Source: Pseudomonas mandelii
GTDB lineage: Bacteria; Pseudomonadota; Gammaproteobacteria; Pseudomonadales; Pseudomonadaceae
NCBI RefSeq assembly: GCF_006438925.1
Contig: NZ_RCZA01000008.1
Location: forward strand, 63,126-127,125
DNA length: 64,000 nucleotides
Direction: 5' to 3'
Part shown: in pieces, positions 51,979-62,581 of the stretch
How positions within the stretch are numbered: position 1 is the first letter of the stretch
Layout of the letters: every line of letters begins with the position of its first letter
The notes under the pieces: model-generated
What the model was told of the DNA's origin: nothing
Databases searched by the model: none
What the model saw: only the letters and a program-made list of their open reading frames with translations
Made by a program: the position numbers and the translations under genes

Positions 51979-52043
51979 GGTGGGCTGCGCAGGCAATTGG
52001 GATTTGCCGAATATACGCCAAGGCGCCGGTGGCTGCTTCGCAG

Positions 52044-52125
52044 CCATTCGCGAGCAGGCTCGCTCCCACATTCGATCGAGATGTCCAGACGGACGCGATC
52101 AACTGTGGGAGCGAGCCTGCTCCGG
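52044..52125. repeat. REP pair
   Basis: Inverted GTGGGAGCGAGCCTGCTC copies between the methyltransferase and metI. Confidence 0.88.
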
Positions 52126-52177
52126 GCGGCGTTCCGACGAAAGCGGTATCACTGACAACCGATAACTTCAGCCAGGC

Positions 52178-52822
52178 TCAACGCTTATTGAGCCCCCGAG
52201 CCAACCGATCCCCGCCCAACTGAATCGCCGCCACCAACACCACCAGCAACACAATCACCGTCAACATGATCTGACTATCAAACCGCTGATACCCGTACCG
52301 ATAGGCGATATCGCCCAACCCACCGGCACCAATCGCTCCCGCCATTGCCGATGAGTTGATCATCGTCACCAACGTAATCGTGAAACCACCGACAATCCCC
52401 GGCAACGCCTCGGGCAACAACACATGCCAAACGATATGCCAGCGCCGGCAACCCATCGCCTGCGCCGCTTCGATCAACCCATGATCAACCTCACGCAAAC
52501 TGACTTCGGCAATGCGCGCAAAGAACGGTGTAGCGGCGATGGTCAGCGGCACCACGGCCGCCCAAACGCCGTAGGTGGTGCCGACGATCAATCGGGTAAA
52601 TGGAATCAGCGCCACCATCAAAATCAGAAACGGAATCGAGCGAAACAGGTTCACGAACGCGCCCAACGCACGATTCAGCGCCGGTGCTTCATAGATTCCG
52701 CCCTTGGAGCTGGTGACCAGAATCACCGCCAGCGGAATGCCCGCCAGCAGCGCGATCAATGACGACACGCCGACCATCAGGAAGGTGTCGATGAAACCTT
52801 GCAGCAAGCGATCAAACCACAT
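52178..52822 (-). CDS. metI: Methionine ABC transporter permease
   Basis: A 214-residue inner-membrane protein with about five hydrophobic segments. It has the MetI pattern [15 protein letters not shown]-like start ([20 protein letters not shown]) and [20 protein letters not shown] as EAA loop. It is last in metQ-metN-metI; its start overlaps the metN stop by 11 bp. Confidence 0.94.
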   Translation of the reverse strand: MWFDRLLQGFIDTFLMVGVSSLIALLAGIPLAVILVTSSKGGIYEAPALNRALGAFVNLFRSIPFLILMVALIPFTRLIVGTTYGVWAAVVPLTIAATPFFARIAEVSLREVDHGLIEAAQAMGCRRWHIVWHVLLPEALPGIVGGFTITLVTMINSSAMAGAIGAGGLGDIAYRYGYQRFDSQIMLTVIVLLVVLVAAIQLGGDRLARGLNKR

Positions 52823-53933
52823 AACCCAGCACCTCCACCTGTTGCGCCCAGTTGCCGGCGCGTTGACGCAATTCCTCTGCGCCGAGGGACGAGCCGGTCA
52901 CCGCCAGCAGCAAATGCCCGAGGGCATGGCCCTGAATCCGTTCCACGCCACCTTGCAGCAAGCGCACACGTCCGCCGAGGGCGGTGAACAGTGCGGCCAG
53001 ATCCGGTTCATCGCTTGCGCTGCCGGTGAACTGCAAACGCAGCACAACTGCGGCGTCCGAGGATTGTGGGTGTGGCTGCAAGCGGCTTTGCAATTCTTCC
53101 GGCAAACCGTGTTGGATCGGCGCCAGCAAGGTTTTGCTGACATCGTGCTGCGGGTCGCCAAAGACTTCCCAGACCGGGCCTTGCTCGACGATTCGTCCGT
53201 GTTCCAGCACGACGACTCGATCACAGATATCGCGAATCACCGCCATCTCGTGGGTGATCAGCACGATGGTCAGGCCCAGGCGCTGATTGATCTCGCGCAG
53301 CAGGCCGAGGATTGATTGCGTGGTTTCCGGGTCCAGTGCCGAAGTGGCTTCGTCGCACAGCAGAATCGCCGGGTCATGCACCAGTGCCCGAGCGATGCCG
53401 ACGCGCTGTTTCTGACCACCGGACAGCTGCGCAGGGTAGGCCTTGTGTTTCTCTTGCAGGCCTACCAGTTCCAGCAATTCGCGGACTTTCTGCTCGCGTT
53501 TTTCCTTCGGCACACCGGCGACTTTCAGCGGCAACTCGACGTTCTGCCAAACCGTCTTGGCCGACATCAGGTTGAAGTGCTGGAAGATCATGCCAATGCG
53601 CCGACGCAGCACCACCAGGCGGTCTTCATCGAACTCGCCGATGTCGACCTGATCGATCAGCACGCGCCCCGTGCTCGGTTGTTCCAGGCGGTTGATGGTG
53701 CGGATCAGCGACGACTTGCCGGCGCCGCTGCGGCCGATGATGCCGAACACTTCACCGCGCTGGATCGCCAGGTCGATGCCGTGCAGCGCGGCGACCGGAC
53801 CCTGCTGACCGTTGTAGGTTTTGCCCAGACCGATGAAGCGCACGTGAGCGCGGTTCAAATCCGGATGCAGTTCGGTTTGTTCGGCTTTATGTGGCTCTGG
53901 AATCTCCAGTCGCAGTTGAGTGGCTGCCGTCAT
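52812..53933 (-). CDS. metN: Methionine ABC transporter ATPase
   Basis: A 373-residue ABC ATPase: Walker A GRSGAGKS, signature LSGGQKQR, Walker [14 protein letters not shown]-loop ITHEM, and a C-terminal NIL regulatory domain. The first 30 residues are an extra tail. I start at ATG 53933; a TTG at 53948 is less likely. It lies 2 bp after the metQ stop. Confidence 0.94.
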   Translation of the reverse strand: MTAATQLRLEIPEPHKAEQTELHPDLNRAHVRFIGLGKTYNGQQGPVAALHGIDLAIQRGEVFGIIGRSGAGKSSLIRTINRLEQPSTGRVLIDQVDIGEFDEDRLVVLRRRIGMIFQHFNLMSAKTVWQNVELPLKVAGVPKEKREQKVRELLELVGLQEKHKAYPAQLSGGQKQRVGIARALVHDPAILLCDEATSALDPETTQSILGLLREINQRLGLTIVLITHEMAVIRDICDRVVVLEHGRIVEQGPVWEVFGDPQHDVSKTLLAPIQHGLPEELQSRLQPHPQSSDAAVVLRLQFTGSASDEPDLAALFTALGGRVRLLQGGVERIQGHALGHLLLAVTGSSLGAEELRQRAGNWAQQVEVLGYVV

Positions 53934-53935
53934 AT

Positions 53936-54745
53936 TCAGCTTTCCCAACCGGCTTGATAGAGCTTGCCGTGGGCTTTATCCAGGGCCGCGCGCACGGCCG
54001 GCGAATGCTGGTAGATGTCGACGAATTTGATCAGGCGCGGGTCGGTTTTGCTTTTCGGCTGGATCACGAACTGAATCACGTATTCCTTGTGATCGAGGCC
54101 GTCGAACAGCAGGGCGGAGCCGGCATCGAAGGTCTTCGACAAGCGGATGTAGGCTGGGTAACCCTGGACCAGATCGGCGTCGTCATAGGCGCGTACCAAT
54201 TGCACGGCTTCGACCTGAAGGATTTTGATTTTCTTCGGATTGGCAATGATGTCTTCTTCGGTGGCCTTGTAGCCGACGCCCGGTTTGAGTGTGATCAGCC
54301 CGGCCTTGGCCAGCAGTTGCAGACCACGACCGCTGTTGATCGGGTCATTGGCGATCGCCACGCTGGCGCCTTCAGGCAGCTCGTCGAAGCTTTTGTATTT
54401 CTTCGAGTAGAGGCCGACGTTGTTGATGATCCCCGGAGCGAATGGCACGAGGTCAAAACCAGCGGCGGCCTTGGCGTTTTCCAGGAACGGGACGTGCTGG
54501 AAGTAGTTCACGTCGATGTCCCCGGCAGCGAGGCTGACGTTGGGCGCGATCCAGTCGCTGAACTCCACCAGGTCGACTTGCAGGCCTTGCTTTTTGGCTT
54601 CTTCGACGGCGGCTTCCAGGGGAATGGCGAAAGCGGCGGTGGTGCCGACTTTCAGCGGCGCGTCGGCGGCGAAAGTGATGGAGCTGAAAAGGCCGAGGGC
54701 CAGGGCCAGTGCTTTGACTGGGTGGTTGAACAGTTTTTTGGTCAT
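53936..54745 (-). CDS. metQ: MetQ/NlpA-family substrate-binding protein
   Basis: A 269-residue protein with signal peptide (cleavage after TFA, about residue 26) and no lipobox. It has [20 protein letters not shown] and [15 protein letters not shown]. It is first in the metQNI operon. Its position next to an LLM monooxygenase and SfnB-type genes suggests methionine sulfur compounds or related organosulfur ligands. Confidence 0.93.
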   Translation of the reverse strand: MTKKLFNHPVKALALALGLFSSITFAADAPLKVGTTAAFAIPLEAAVEEAKKQGLQVDLVEFSDWIAPNVSLAAGDIDVNYFQHVPFLENAKAAAGFDLVPFAPGIINNVGLYSKKYKSFDELPEGASVAIANDPINSGRGLQLLAKAGLITLKPGVGYKATEEDIIANPKKIKILQVEAVQLVRAYDDADLVQGYPAYIRLSKTFDAGSALLFDGLDHKEYVIQFVIQPKSKTDPRLIKFVDIYQHSPAVRAALDKAHGKLYQAGWES

Positions 54746-54792
54746 GATGAGTCTTCCAGTCAGGGCATTGAATTTTTGGTGTTTGGTAGGGC

Positions 54793-54901
54793 CTCATCGC
54801 GAGCAGGTCGAATCGTCGCACCGTCGCTCCCACAGGGATTGTGTGAACACCAAAAATCCACTGTGGGAGCGACGGTGCGACGATTCGACCTGCTCGCGAT
54901 G
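54793..54901. repeat. Long REP pair, GACGGTGCGACGATTCGAC variant
   Basis: Nearly perfect arms of about 40 bp (CATCGCGAGCAGGTCGAATC... and complement) around a 29-bp spacer. This is the long REP variant, seen once in the window. Confidence 0.92.
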
Positions 54902-54904
54902 CTT

Positions 54905-56263
54905 TTAGCGGCGGAACGCGGAGCCAGTGTGTTGCTCAGGCAAATGCGCCTCGCCGTGAAACAGTTTTTCTCGCAGGCTGCCGCTGTCGTAAGCGGTCTT
55001 GTACGACCCGCGCCGTTGCAACTCCGGGATCACCCAATCGATGAAATCCACATAGCTCTCCGGCGTGACTATTCGCGTCAGGTTGAAGCCATCCAGCCCG
55101 GTTTCCGTGATCCATGATTCCAGCTCGTCGGCGATCTGCTCAGGCGACCCCACCACGGTGATGTAGCGACCACCGAGGGCGTGTTGCTCGAGTAATTTGC
55201 GGCGGGTCCAGTCGTTGTTTTGCAGATTCCTGGTGGCGGACTGGATGGCGTTGCTCTTCACGTACTGGATCGGTTCGTCGATTTCGTACTCGGAAAAATC
55301 GATCCCGGTGGAGGCCGAGAAATGCGCCACGCCGGCCTCGGCACTGGCGTAGCTCAAGTACTCGGCGTGCTTGGCCCAGGCCAGCTCTTCGGTGGCGCCG
55401 ACAATCACGTTCAGCCCCATGAACACCTTGATGTCCTCGGGGTTGCGCCCGGCCTCGACGGCACTGGCGCGCACCTTGTCCACTTGAACCTTGGTCGACG
55501 GTTTGTTCTGGCCGCTGATGAACACGCACTCGGCATGTCGCCCGGCGAACAGCAATCCACGATCCGAACTGCCCGCCTGGAACAGCACAGGTGTGCGCTG
55601 CGGCGAGGGTTCGCAGAGGTGATAACCCTCGACCTGATAGAACTCACCCTTGTGCTCGACCTTGTGCACTTTCTCGGGCTGCGCGTAGATCCGCTGCTGC
55701 GGATCATTAAGCACCGCCCCGTTTTCCCAACTGCCTTCCCAGAGTTTGTAGAGCACTTGCAGGTATTCATCGGCCTGGTCGTAACGACGGTCGTGTTCCA
55801 CCTGTTCGCTCAGACCCATGGCCTTGGCGGCGCTGTCGAGGTAGCCGGTGACGATGTTCCAGCCGACCCGGCCACGGCTCAGGTGATCGAGCGTGGACAT
55901 GCGTCGGGCGAACAGATACGGCGGTTCGTAAGTCAGGTTGGCGGTGAGGCCGAAGCCAAGGTTTTTGGTGACCGCGGCCATGGCCGAAACCAGCAGTAGC
56001 GGGTCGTTGACCGGTAACTGGATTGACTCTTTGAGCGGCACGTCTACCGAGTTTTGATAGACGTCGTACACGCCGACGATGTCAGCGATGAACAGACCGT
56101 CGAATAGTCCGCGCTCCAGCAACTGCGCCAGTTCGGTCCAGTATTCAAGCGTCTTGTACTGAGTGGAGTTGTCCCGTGGATGCGTCCACAGACCATGGTT
56201 GATGTGCCCGATGCAGTTCATGTTGAACGCATTGAGCAGGATTTTCTTTTTGGCATCGGCCAT
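54905..56263 (-). CDS. LLM-class FMN-dependent monooxygenase (NtaA/SnaA/DszA type)
   Basis: A 452-residue flavin-dependent monooxygenase. The N-terminal NMNCIGHINHGLW, the FIADIVGVYD and RVGWNIVTGY segments are typical of the NtaA/SnaA/SoxA/DszA family, which oxidises sulfones, EDTA-type chelates or similar, using FMNH2 from a reductase. Given the neighbours, an organosulfur substrate is likely. Its ATG overlaps the stop of the SfnB-type gene by one base. Confidence 0.92.
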   Translation of the reverse strand: MADAKKKILLNAFNMNCIGHINHGLWTHPRDNSTQYKTLEYWTELAQLLERGLFDGLFIADIVGVYDVYQNSVDVPLKESIQLPVNDPLLLVSAMAAVTKNLGFGLTANLTYEPPYLFARRMSTLDHLSRGRVGWNIVTGYLDSAAKAMGLSEQVEHDRRYDQADEYLQVLYKLWEGSWENGAVLNDPQQRIYAQPEKVHKVEHKGEFYQVEGYHLCEPSPQRTPVLFQAGSSDRGLLFAGRHAECVFISGQNKPSTKVQVDKVRASAVEAGRNPEDIKVFMGLNVIVGATEELAWAKHAEYLSYASAEAGVAHFSASTGIDFSEYEIDEPIQYVKSNAIQSATRNLQNNDWTRRKLLEQHALGGRYITVVGSPEQIADELESWITETGLDGFNLTRIVTPESYVDFIDWVIPELQRRGSYKTAYDSGSLREKLFHGEAHLPEQHTGSAFRR

Positions 56264-57468
56264 CAGATGGTCCCTCGCAATGGAGGGTTTTCATCGTTGA
56301 GGTAGTAATTGCCGACCGCGTGATATTTCCAGCGCACCGGGTCATGCAACGTATGAACCCGGGCGTTGCGCCAGTGGCGATCCAGACCATGTTCGATCAG
56401 GGTTGCCTGGCTGCCGGCCAGTTCAAACAGCGTGCTGCCAGCGGCGAGGGAAATCTCGGTGCTGAGGGCGCGAGCTTCGGCGACGGCAATCGACGCGGCG
56501 GCGACGGTCTCGGCGTTGGTGTTGGCCTGGGCCTTGTCGAGAAATTCGCCGGAGCGTTCCAGCAAGGCTTCGGCGGCGTGCAGACGAATGCTCAAGTGAC
56601 CGAAGCTCTTGATGGTCAGCGGGTCCTCGGTGGCTTTGTCGTTGCCGGAATCGATCCACGGTCGGGTCTTGGTGCGCACGAAATGCAGCGCATCTTCATA
56701 GGCGGCGCGGGCGATACCGGTGTCGATAGCAGCGTGAAGAATCTGCGCCAGCGGGCCGACGGGGTTCGGGCGCTCGAACGCACTTTGAAACGGGATCACG
56801 TCTTCGGCGGCGACGTAGACATCTTCAAACACCACCGAGCCGCTGCCGGTGGTGCGTTGGCCGAAACCGCACCAGTCGTCGATTACCGTCAGACCCTTGG
56901 CATTACGAGGGACGAAAGCGAGTTGCTGAACGCCGTGTTCATCCACGACCGACGTCGGAATGCGCTGGGCATAAATAGCACCCGTGGCGTAAAACTTGCG
57001 GCCGTTGATGCGATAGCCGTCACGTTCTCCATGCAGATCAGGGGTCAGGCTGGTGACGCGGTCATGGGCGGTTTTGGTGCCCAGTTCCGCGAGGGCATTG
57101 CCGAATCGTTGGCCGGCCAGCACTTCTGCATACAGGCGTTTTTTCTGCTCTTCGCTGCCATTCACCCGCAACACTTCGAGCGCGTAGAAATGGTTCTGCG
57201 GGATCTGGCCGAGGGAACCGTCAGCCTGGGCGATCAGCGCGATCACCTTGGCCAGGGTGACGTTGGAAACCCCGGCGCCGCCGTATTCTTTTGGCACGCT
57301 GATGCCCCAGAGACCCGAGCGGGAAAACACTTCCAGTTCCGGGTGTGGCAAACGGCGTTCGCGATCGCGCAGGGCGCTGTCGCGTTTGAAATCTTCGGCC
57401 AGGTCACTGGCGACGATCAGGGCTTGCTCATCGCTGGTTATGACCGCGACGTGGTGAGAAAGAGTCAT
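56263..57468 (-). CDS. sfnB: SfnB-type flavoprotein (acyl-CoA dehydrogenase fold)
   Basis: A 401-residue protein with the acyl-CoA dehydrogenase fold (WGISVPKEYGGAG, GRKFYATGAIYA, GFGQRTTGSGSV) and the SfnB C-terminal signature DRHWRNARVHTLHDPVRWKY. SfnB-type enzymes act with FMNH2 in sulfone and sulfur acquisition. ATG 57468 follows GGAGA. It is the middle gene of a three-gene unit. Confidence 0.87.
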   Translation of the reverse strand: MTLSHHVAVITSDEQALIVASDLAEDFKRDSALRDRERRLPHPELEVFSRSGLWGISVPKEYGGAGVSNVTLAKVIALIAQADGSLGQIPQNHFYALEVLRVNGSEEQKKRLYAEVLAGQRFGNALAELGTKTAHDRVTSLTPDLHGERDGYRINGRKFYATGAIYAQRIPTSVVDEHGVQQLAFVPRNAKGLTVIDDWCGFGQRTTGSGSVVFEDVYVAAEDVIPFQSAFERPNPVGPLAQILHAAIDTGIARAAYEDALHFVRTKTRPWIDSGNDKATEDPLTIKSFGHLSIRLHAAEALLERSGEFLDKAQANTNAETVAAASIAVAEARALSTEISLAAGSTLFELAGSQATLIEHGLDRHWRNARVHTLHDPVRWKYHAVGNYYLNDENPPLRGTI

Positions 57469-57491
57469 GTGTTTCTCCAGAGATCTGGTCG

Positions 57492-58733
57492 TTAAATCCA
57501 GGAGTGGCGAGCGGGTAAAGTGCCGTTCAGGTGATACGTCCCGACCGCGTGATACTTCCAGCGCACCGGGTCGTGCAGCGTGTGCACGCGGGCGTTGCGC
57601 CAGTGACGGTCGAGGTTGAATTCGGCGAGGGTGGCGCGGCTGCCGGCCAGTTCGAAGAGCTTTTCGCTGGCGAGTAGCGAGATCTCGGTGGTCAGCACTT
57701 TGGCTTCGGCCACTGCAATCGAGGCGCGGGCGGCGGACTCGGCGGTGAGCGGCGCGGCATTGACTTGATCGAGCACTTGCCCGGCCTTGCGCAGCAGCGC
57801 TTCGGCGGCGTGCAGTTCGATCTTCAGTTTGCCAATGTCGGCGATTACATAGAGGTCGTCGCTGGCCCTTTCGACCTTGGCGTCGATCCACGGCCGTGCA
57901 CGGGTTTTCACGAATTCGATCGCATCGTCGATGGCGCCCCGGGCGATGCCGGCGTCAATGGCTGCTTGAATCAGCTGCGACACGGCACCCTGAATGTTCG
58001 GGCTGTCGTTGATCTTCCAGTTGTCCACCACCAGCTCGGCGTCGACCTGCACGTTGTTGAGCAAAATGGTGCCGCTGGCGGTGGTGCGTTGGCCGAAGCC
58101 CGACCAGTCATCCACGATGCGCAGGCCAAGAGTGCCGCGACGAACGAAGGCCAGCACCTGCTTGCCGTCGTCGTTCAGCGCCTTGACCGCGACCCAGTGG
58201 GCGAACAGGGCGCCGGTGGAATAGAACTTCTGCCCGTTGAGGACGAAGCCGTCGCCGCTGGCGGTGATTCGCGCCTTGAGTTCAAGGGTGTTTTTGGTGC
58301 CGCGTTCAGGTCCCGCGTTACCGATTCGCCAACCGTCGAGCACGCTTTTGAACAGCTGTTTTTTTTGCGATTCAGTGGCGCTGCCGAGCACCAGGTTGAG
58401 AATGCCGAACTGGTTCTGCGGGATCTGTCCCAGTGCCGGGTCGGCCGCGGAAATGATCGCGAAGACTTCGGCAACTGTGACGAACGAAACCTGCGGGCCA
58501 CCGTACTCACGAGGGATAGCAATGCTGCCTAAACCGCTGCGGGTGAACTGTTCGATTTCCGACCACGGCAGCTTGCGCTGCTGGTCGCGTTTGGCTGCTT
58601 GCAGACGGGCGACTTGCGCCAGCTCATGGGCGGCCTTGATGGCTTGTGCGTCGTTACGCAAGACCTGCGCGGGCAACAACAACGGCGCGATGTCCAGATC
58701 ACTCTGGAGGGTTGCTTCTGCCAGACTGGACAT
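57492..58733 (-). CDS. sfnB: SfnB-type flavoprotein, second paralog
   Basis: A 413-residue relative of the downstream gene. It shares the dehydrogenase fold (SIAIPREYGGPQ, GQKFYSTGALFA, GFGQRTTASGTI) and the same C-terminal signature. The two diverge strongly outside these motifs, so this is an old duplication. It lies first in the operon, 23 bp upstream of its paralog. The 190-bp region upstream holds the promoter; I could not find a clear -24/-12 site. Confidence 0.87.
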   Translation of the reverse strand: MSSLAEATLQSDLDIAPLLLPAQVLRNDAQAIKAAHELAQVARLQAAKRDQQRKLPWSEIEQFTRSGLGSIAIPREYGGPQVSFVTVAEVFAIISAADPALGQIPQNQFGILNLVLGSATESQKKQLFKSVLDGWRIGNAGPERGTKNTLELKARITASGDGFVLNGQKFYSTGALFAHWVAVKALNDDGKQVLAFVRRGTLGLRIVDDWSGFGQRTTASGTILLNNVQVDAELVVDNWKINDSPNIQGAVSQLIQAAIDAGIARGAIDDAIEFVKTRARPWIDAKVERASDDLYVIADIGKLKIELHAAEALLRKAGQVLDQVNAAPLTAESAARASIAVAEAKVLTTEISLLASEKLFELAGSRATLAEFNLDRHWRNARVHTLHDPVRWKYHAVGTYHLNGTLPARHSWI

Positions 58734-58973
58734 CAGTGCCGCTCCTTGGCTGCACGCAATGCCCTGGCGATCTGCACTGGGGTGATTGTGTTCCGGACCA
58801 TACCTACCTCACATCTCATGGAAACGCCGCGAGGGTTGCGGCGAACGAAATCAAGAATGTCCGGTGGTCCGGTGCATATACCCTAAGCGTGTATAAAAAA
58901 TTAATAAACTAACTTTTAGGAATATGCATAGAAGGGGGGGTGCCACAGATTCGTGTAGCCGCTGGCGAAGCCC

Positions 58974-59063
58974 TGTGGGAGCGAGCTTGCCCGCGATTGC
59001 GGCGCTTCAATCGACACCAATGTTGGCTGACACTCAGCTATCGCGAGCAAGCTCGCTCCCACA
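58974..59063. repeat. REP pair
   Basis: Inverted GTGGGAGCGAGCTTGC arms around a 45-bp spacer. Confidence 0.9.
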
Positions 59064-59089
59064 GGGCTTCGCACGCTGCTACAGGGATC

Positions 59090-59854
59090 TCAGCGTTTGC
59101 GGGGTTCGGCGGCCATGAGCATTTCCTTCGGCCGGGCCTTCAAATAGGGATTGGCGCAACCGATCTTCAGCCAGCGCGGTGGCGCCCAGCGGGAGTTGTT
59201 ACCCACCCGGTCGAGGATGCAGTAAGTCACTTCCAGCCGCAGGTCTTCGCCGGCTTCGAGAATGATCGCCGGCGGCACCCAGACCTGGATCGGCTGGCCG
59301 ACATCGCTGGCCTTGAGTCGTGGCAGATCCATGCGCACATCGCCCCAGCGCAGGGTGATTTCGTCGTCGGCGGCCATGTTCAGGTAAGGCTCGATGGTCA
59401 ACGGAACGCCGCGCTTGATCTGGTTCGGATTGACGCCCTGACGGCGAATGATCTCGGGGATATTCACGGGCTCCAGACTCTGGTTTTCATCGCCGCACAG
59501 CGCCGACGGTTGGCCGCCGGGGCAGTCGAGTTTGATCTGCACCCGTCTGGTGGCTGACAGGGTGGGTCCTTGCCCGATCTGCATGATCCGGTAGTGAACG
59601 CGCGAGGTGCCATTGGCGATGAAGCTCTCGGGCACGCGCAGTTGGACCGGCTGGCCGACATCGTCGGCCGTCAGCACTCTGGAGGCCACGTAGCAGTTAT
59701 CCCAGAACAGTTCGATCAGGTCGCCTTCGTCCATGCCGGAGTAGGGCGCCACATCGATCAGCAGGCGCGCCGCCGAGGTGATGTTGATGCAGGTCTTGTG
59801 AGATTGCGCCAGAGTCGGGGCCGCAAGTTCGGGTTTGTTCGAAGTGCTTGTCAT
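59090..59854 (-). CDS. Two-repeat beta-rich protein, unknown
   Basis: A 254-residue protein without signal peptide or membrane segment. Two similar halves are visible: residues about 40-112 (DEGDLIELFWDN, DVGQPVQLRVP, RRVQIKLDC) and about 160-240 (ADDEITLRWGD, DVGQPIQVWVP, PRWLKIGC). Each reads as an Ig-like or beta-sandwich repeat. Similar proteins occur in Pseudomonas, but I know no function. Confidence 0.75.
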   Translation of the reverse strand: MTSTSNKPELAAPTLAQSHKTCINITSAARLLIDVAPYSGMDEGDLIELFWDNCYVASRVLTADDVGQPVQLRVPESFIANGTSRVHYRIMQIGQGPTLSATRRVQIKLDCPGGQPSALCGDENQSLEPVNIPEIIRRQGVNPNQIKRGVPLTIEPYLNMAADDEITLRWGDVRMDLPRLKASDVGQPIQVWVPPAIILEAGEDLRLEVTYCILDRVGNNSRWAPPRWLKIGCANPYLKARPKEMLMAAEPRKR

Positions 59855-60355
59855 GGGGTTTCTCCTTGAGGCCTTGCAGCGAAAGTCCGTTCCTGAAAGT
59901 TCGAAAGGCGTGAATTACCGAGCAACAAAACTGTTCACTATGTGTGAAATTAAATAATGAATGAGTGCAAGGTTAAACGCCTGTTGAGACTAGATAAGAG
60001 TGCGCTTGAATAGGTGTCAATAGAGATGGATAGTTAAGTATGGGATCTAGTGTTATTCAGAAAAATCCTACGCGTTGAAGTTAATAAGCTGCACCGCTCT
60101 GTCGAACTTGACCTTGTTTTATGGGCTTTCAGTGCGTTACTGACGGCGAAGACCGGTTTGTTGAGGGCGCTGGGTTTGGCGAATTTTAGGCGGGGTTATT
60201 CTGTTGCAGGACATATATATGTACCGCACGCAGCCATGAAAAATTATCTATTGTTCAGGTGGGTGAATAAACGAAGAGAACGTGGCGAGGGATTTTCTTA
60301 GTAGGGGTAGTTGTCACTTCCATCCATGGAAGTTGACAAGTAGTGAGGCGATGTT
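59855..60355. other. 500-bp gap without a convincing gene
   Basis: AT-rich near 59930-60060. An 83-codon frame (60050-60301) starts with GTG but has no good ribosome site and no recognisable family. Promoter of the two-repeat gene lies near 59860-59960. Confidence 0.45.
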
Positions 60356-61111
60356 TCAGGGGTGAGCGTTATTCAGGAACTTGCTGAGAAACTGCTTCGT
60401 CCGCTCTTCTTTAGGATTGGCAAACAGCGCCTTGGCTTCGCCTTGTTCGACGATCACACCTTTGTCGAAAAACACCACGCGGTTCGCCACGTCCCGGGCA
60501 AAGCCCATTTCGTGGGTGACGATGACCATGGTGCGTCGCTCTTCGGCGAGGCTGCGGATGGTCGCCAGCACTTCACCCACCAGCTCCGGGTCGAGGGCTG
60601 AGGTGGGTTCGTCGAACAGAATCACTTCCGGCTCCATCGCCAGCGCGCGGGCAATCGCCACACGCTGTTGCTGGCCACCGGAAAGGCGTCGCGGGTACGC
60701 GTCTTCCTTGCCCGCCAGGCCAACCCGGGCCAACAGCTTTTTGCCCAGGGCAACGGCTTCGGCGTGCGGGATCTTCTTTACGATGATCGGGCCTTCGATA
60801 ACGTTTTCCAGGGCGGTGCGATGAGGGAACAGGTTGAAGTTCTGGAACACGAAGCCCACGTGTTGGCGCAAACGTCGCACCAGGCTCTGCTGCTGGTTCA
60901 GCGGACGGCTGCCATCGATCTCGATGTCACCGACCTTGATCCGGCCGCTGGTGGGTTCTTCCAGAAAATTCAGGCAACGCAGGAACGTGGTTTTGCCCGA
61001 GCCGCTAGGCCCGATGATCGCCACCACCTCGCCTTCCTTCACCTCCAGATCGATGCCGTTGAGCACCACTTGACCCTTGAACTGCTTTGTCAGTTTTTCC
61101 ACGACAATCAT
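60356..61111 (-). CDS. tcyN: L-cystine ABC transporter ATPase
   Basis: A 251-residue ABC ATPase: Walker A GPSGSGKT, signature LSGGQQQR, Walker [14 protein letters not shown]-loop VTHEM. The polar amino acid transporter type, last in tcyJ-tcyL-tcyN. It starts 4 bp after the tcyL stop. Confidence 0.92.
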   Translation of the reverse strand: MIVVEKLTKQFKGQVVLNGIDLEVKEGEVVAIIGPSGSGKTTFLRCLNFLEEPTSGRIKVGDIEIDGSRPLNQQQSLVRRLRQHVGFVFQNFNLFPHRTALENVIEGPIIVKKIPHAEAVALGKKLLARVGLAGKEDAYPRRLSGGQQQRVAIARALAMEPEVILFDEPTSALDPELVGEVLATIRSLAEERRTMVIVTHEMGFARDVANRVVFFDKGVIVEQGEAKALFANPKEERTKQFLSKFLNNAHP

Positions 61112-61115
61112 TGGG

Positions 61116-61781
61116 TCAGGACTCCAGATCGTGCCGATTGACCCGTGCTTCCAACTGGTTCTGCAGGTGCGACAGCACCGTGGCCAGAATCCAGTAGATC
61201 AGCGCGGCGGCAAGGTACATGGTGAAAATTTCAAAGGTACGGGCAGTAATCAGTTGCGCCTGACGGAACAGTTCCGGCACCTGAATGGTGGCTGCCAGTG
61301 CGGTGTCCTTCACAAGCGAAATGAAACTGTTGCCCAGCGGTGGCAGAGCCGTGCGCATCGCTTGCGGCAGAATGGCCCGGCGCAGCGTCTGCGCGCGGGT
61401 CATGCCGATACTCGCGGCAGCTTCCCACTGACCGCGCTCGATGGAGCTGATCGCGGCTCGCAGGATTTCGCAGGCATAGGCCGCCATGTTCAGCGAGAAG
61501 CCGATCAGGGCCGCCGGCAGCGGATCAAGTTCGATGCCCAATTGCGGCAAACCGTAATAGATCACGAACAGTTGCACCAGCAACGGCGTGCCGCGAAAGA
61601 ACGACACGTAGATGCGGGCGATCCAGCTCACCAGTTTGAAGCGCGACAGGCGCATCAATGCCAGGCCGAAGCCCATCACCAGGCCGAAGAACATCCCGCC
61701 CAGGCTCAGAATGACCGTGTAGTACGCGCCCTTCAGCAGGAAGGGCGCGGAGTCCAGCGCGAGTTGGAAAGCTTCTTCCAT
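61116..61781 (-). CDS. tcyL: L-cystine ABC transporter permease
   Basis: A 221-residue inner-membrane protein with about five hydrophobic segments. It carries the HisM-type pattern [20 protein letters not shown] and [20 protein letters not shown]. Its start overlaps the tcyJ stop by one base. Confidence 0.92.
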   Translation of the reverse strand: MEEAFQLALDSAPFLLKGAYYTVILSLGGMFFGLVMGFGLALMRLSRFKLVSWIARIYVSFFRGTPLLVQLFVIYYGLPQLGIELDPLPAALIGFSLNMAAYACEILRAAISSIERGQWEAAASIGMTRAQTLRRAILPQAMRTALPPLGNSFISLVKDTALAATIQVPELFRQAQLITARTFEIFTMYLAAALIYWILATVLSHLQNQLEARVNRHDLES

Positions 61782-62581
61782 TATTTAGTGACGTCAGCGC
61801 TGAAGTATTTTTCCGAAAGCTTTTTCAGCGTACCGTCGGCACGCAGCTTGTCGATGGCTTTGTTCACCGCGGCCAGCAGCTCAGGCTCGCCTTTGCGCAG
61901 GGCGATGCCGGCTTCCTGGCGGGAGAACGCTTCGCCGGCGGCGGTGGTGTCCTTGGCCTTCTTGGCGTATTCCAGCGCGGCCAGACGGTCGATCAGAATG
62001 GCGTCGATGCGGCCGACACGCAGATCCTGGAACTTGGTCGGATCATCGTCATAGGTCTTGATGATGGCTTTTGGCTGATTGTCCTTGAGCCACTGCTCGT
62101 AGTTGGTGCCCAGGCCTACACCGACTTTTTTGCCGGCCAGATCGGCGGCAGACTTGATGTTCAGCTCCGCAGCCTTCTTGGTCAGCACCAGCGCCTGAAT
62201 CCCGGAAACGGTGTACGGCTCGGAGAAGTCATACTTCTTCTTGCGCTCTTCGGAGATAGTCACCTGGTTGATCACCGCGTCCAGACGTTTGGATTCCAGC
62301 GCCGCAAGGATGCCGTCCCATTTGGTCGGCTGCAGTTTGACCTTCACGCCCAGCTCTTTGGCCAGGGCTTCGGAAAACTCGACTTCGAAGCCGGTCAGTT
62401 TGCCGTCGGCATCGACGAAGCTGAACGGTGGGTAAGTGCCTTCCAGACCGACGTTGATCACGCCAGCGTCTTTGATTTTTTGCAGCTGCTCACCGGCAAC
62501 CGCTTGCCCCAGCAGACCGGCGCTCAGCGCCAGGCCCAGCGAACCAACCAGCAGGTTTCGACGTAGTGCGGAAAAATTCAT
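61781..62581 (-). CDS. tcyJ: Cystine-binding periplasmic protein
   Basis: A 266-residue family 3 solute-binding protein with signal peptide (about residues 1-29, cleavage after AVA). It has the ligand-site pattern INVGLEGTYPPFSFVDADG, GFEVEFSEALAKELG and DGILAALESKRLDAVINQV. Formerly called FliY. First gene of the cystine import operon. Confidence 0.92.
   Translation of the reverse strand: MNFSALRRNLLVGSLGLALSAGLLGQAVAGEQLQKIKDAGVINVGLEGTYPPFSFVDADGKLTGFEVEFSEALAKELGVKVKLQPTKWDGILAALESKRLDAVINQVTISEERKKKYDFSEPYTVSGIQALVLTKKAAELNIKSAADLAGKKVGVGLGTNYEQWLKDNQPKAIIKTYDDDPTKFQDLRVGRIDAILIDRLAALEYAKKAKDTTAAGEAFSRQEAGIALRKGEPELLAAVNKAIDKLRADGTLKKLSEKYFSADVTK

Noticed and set aside
58734-58920. A sigma-54 promoter before the sfnB operon
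   Set aside because: I looked for a GG-N10-GC type -24/-12 site on the minus strand and found no convincing match.
60050-60301. An 83-codon frame starting with GTG
   Set aside because: No convincing ribosome site or family; mixed composition like the surrounding gap.
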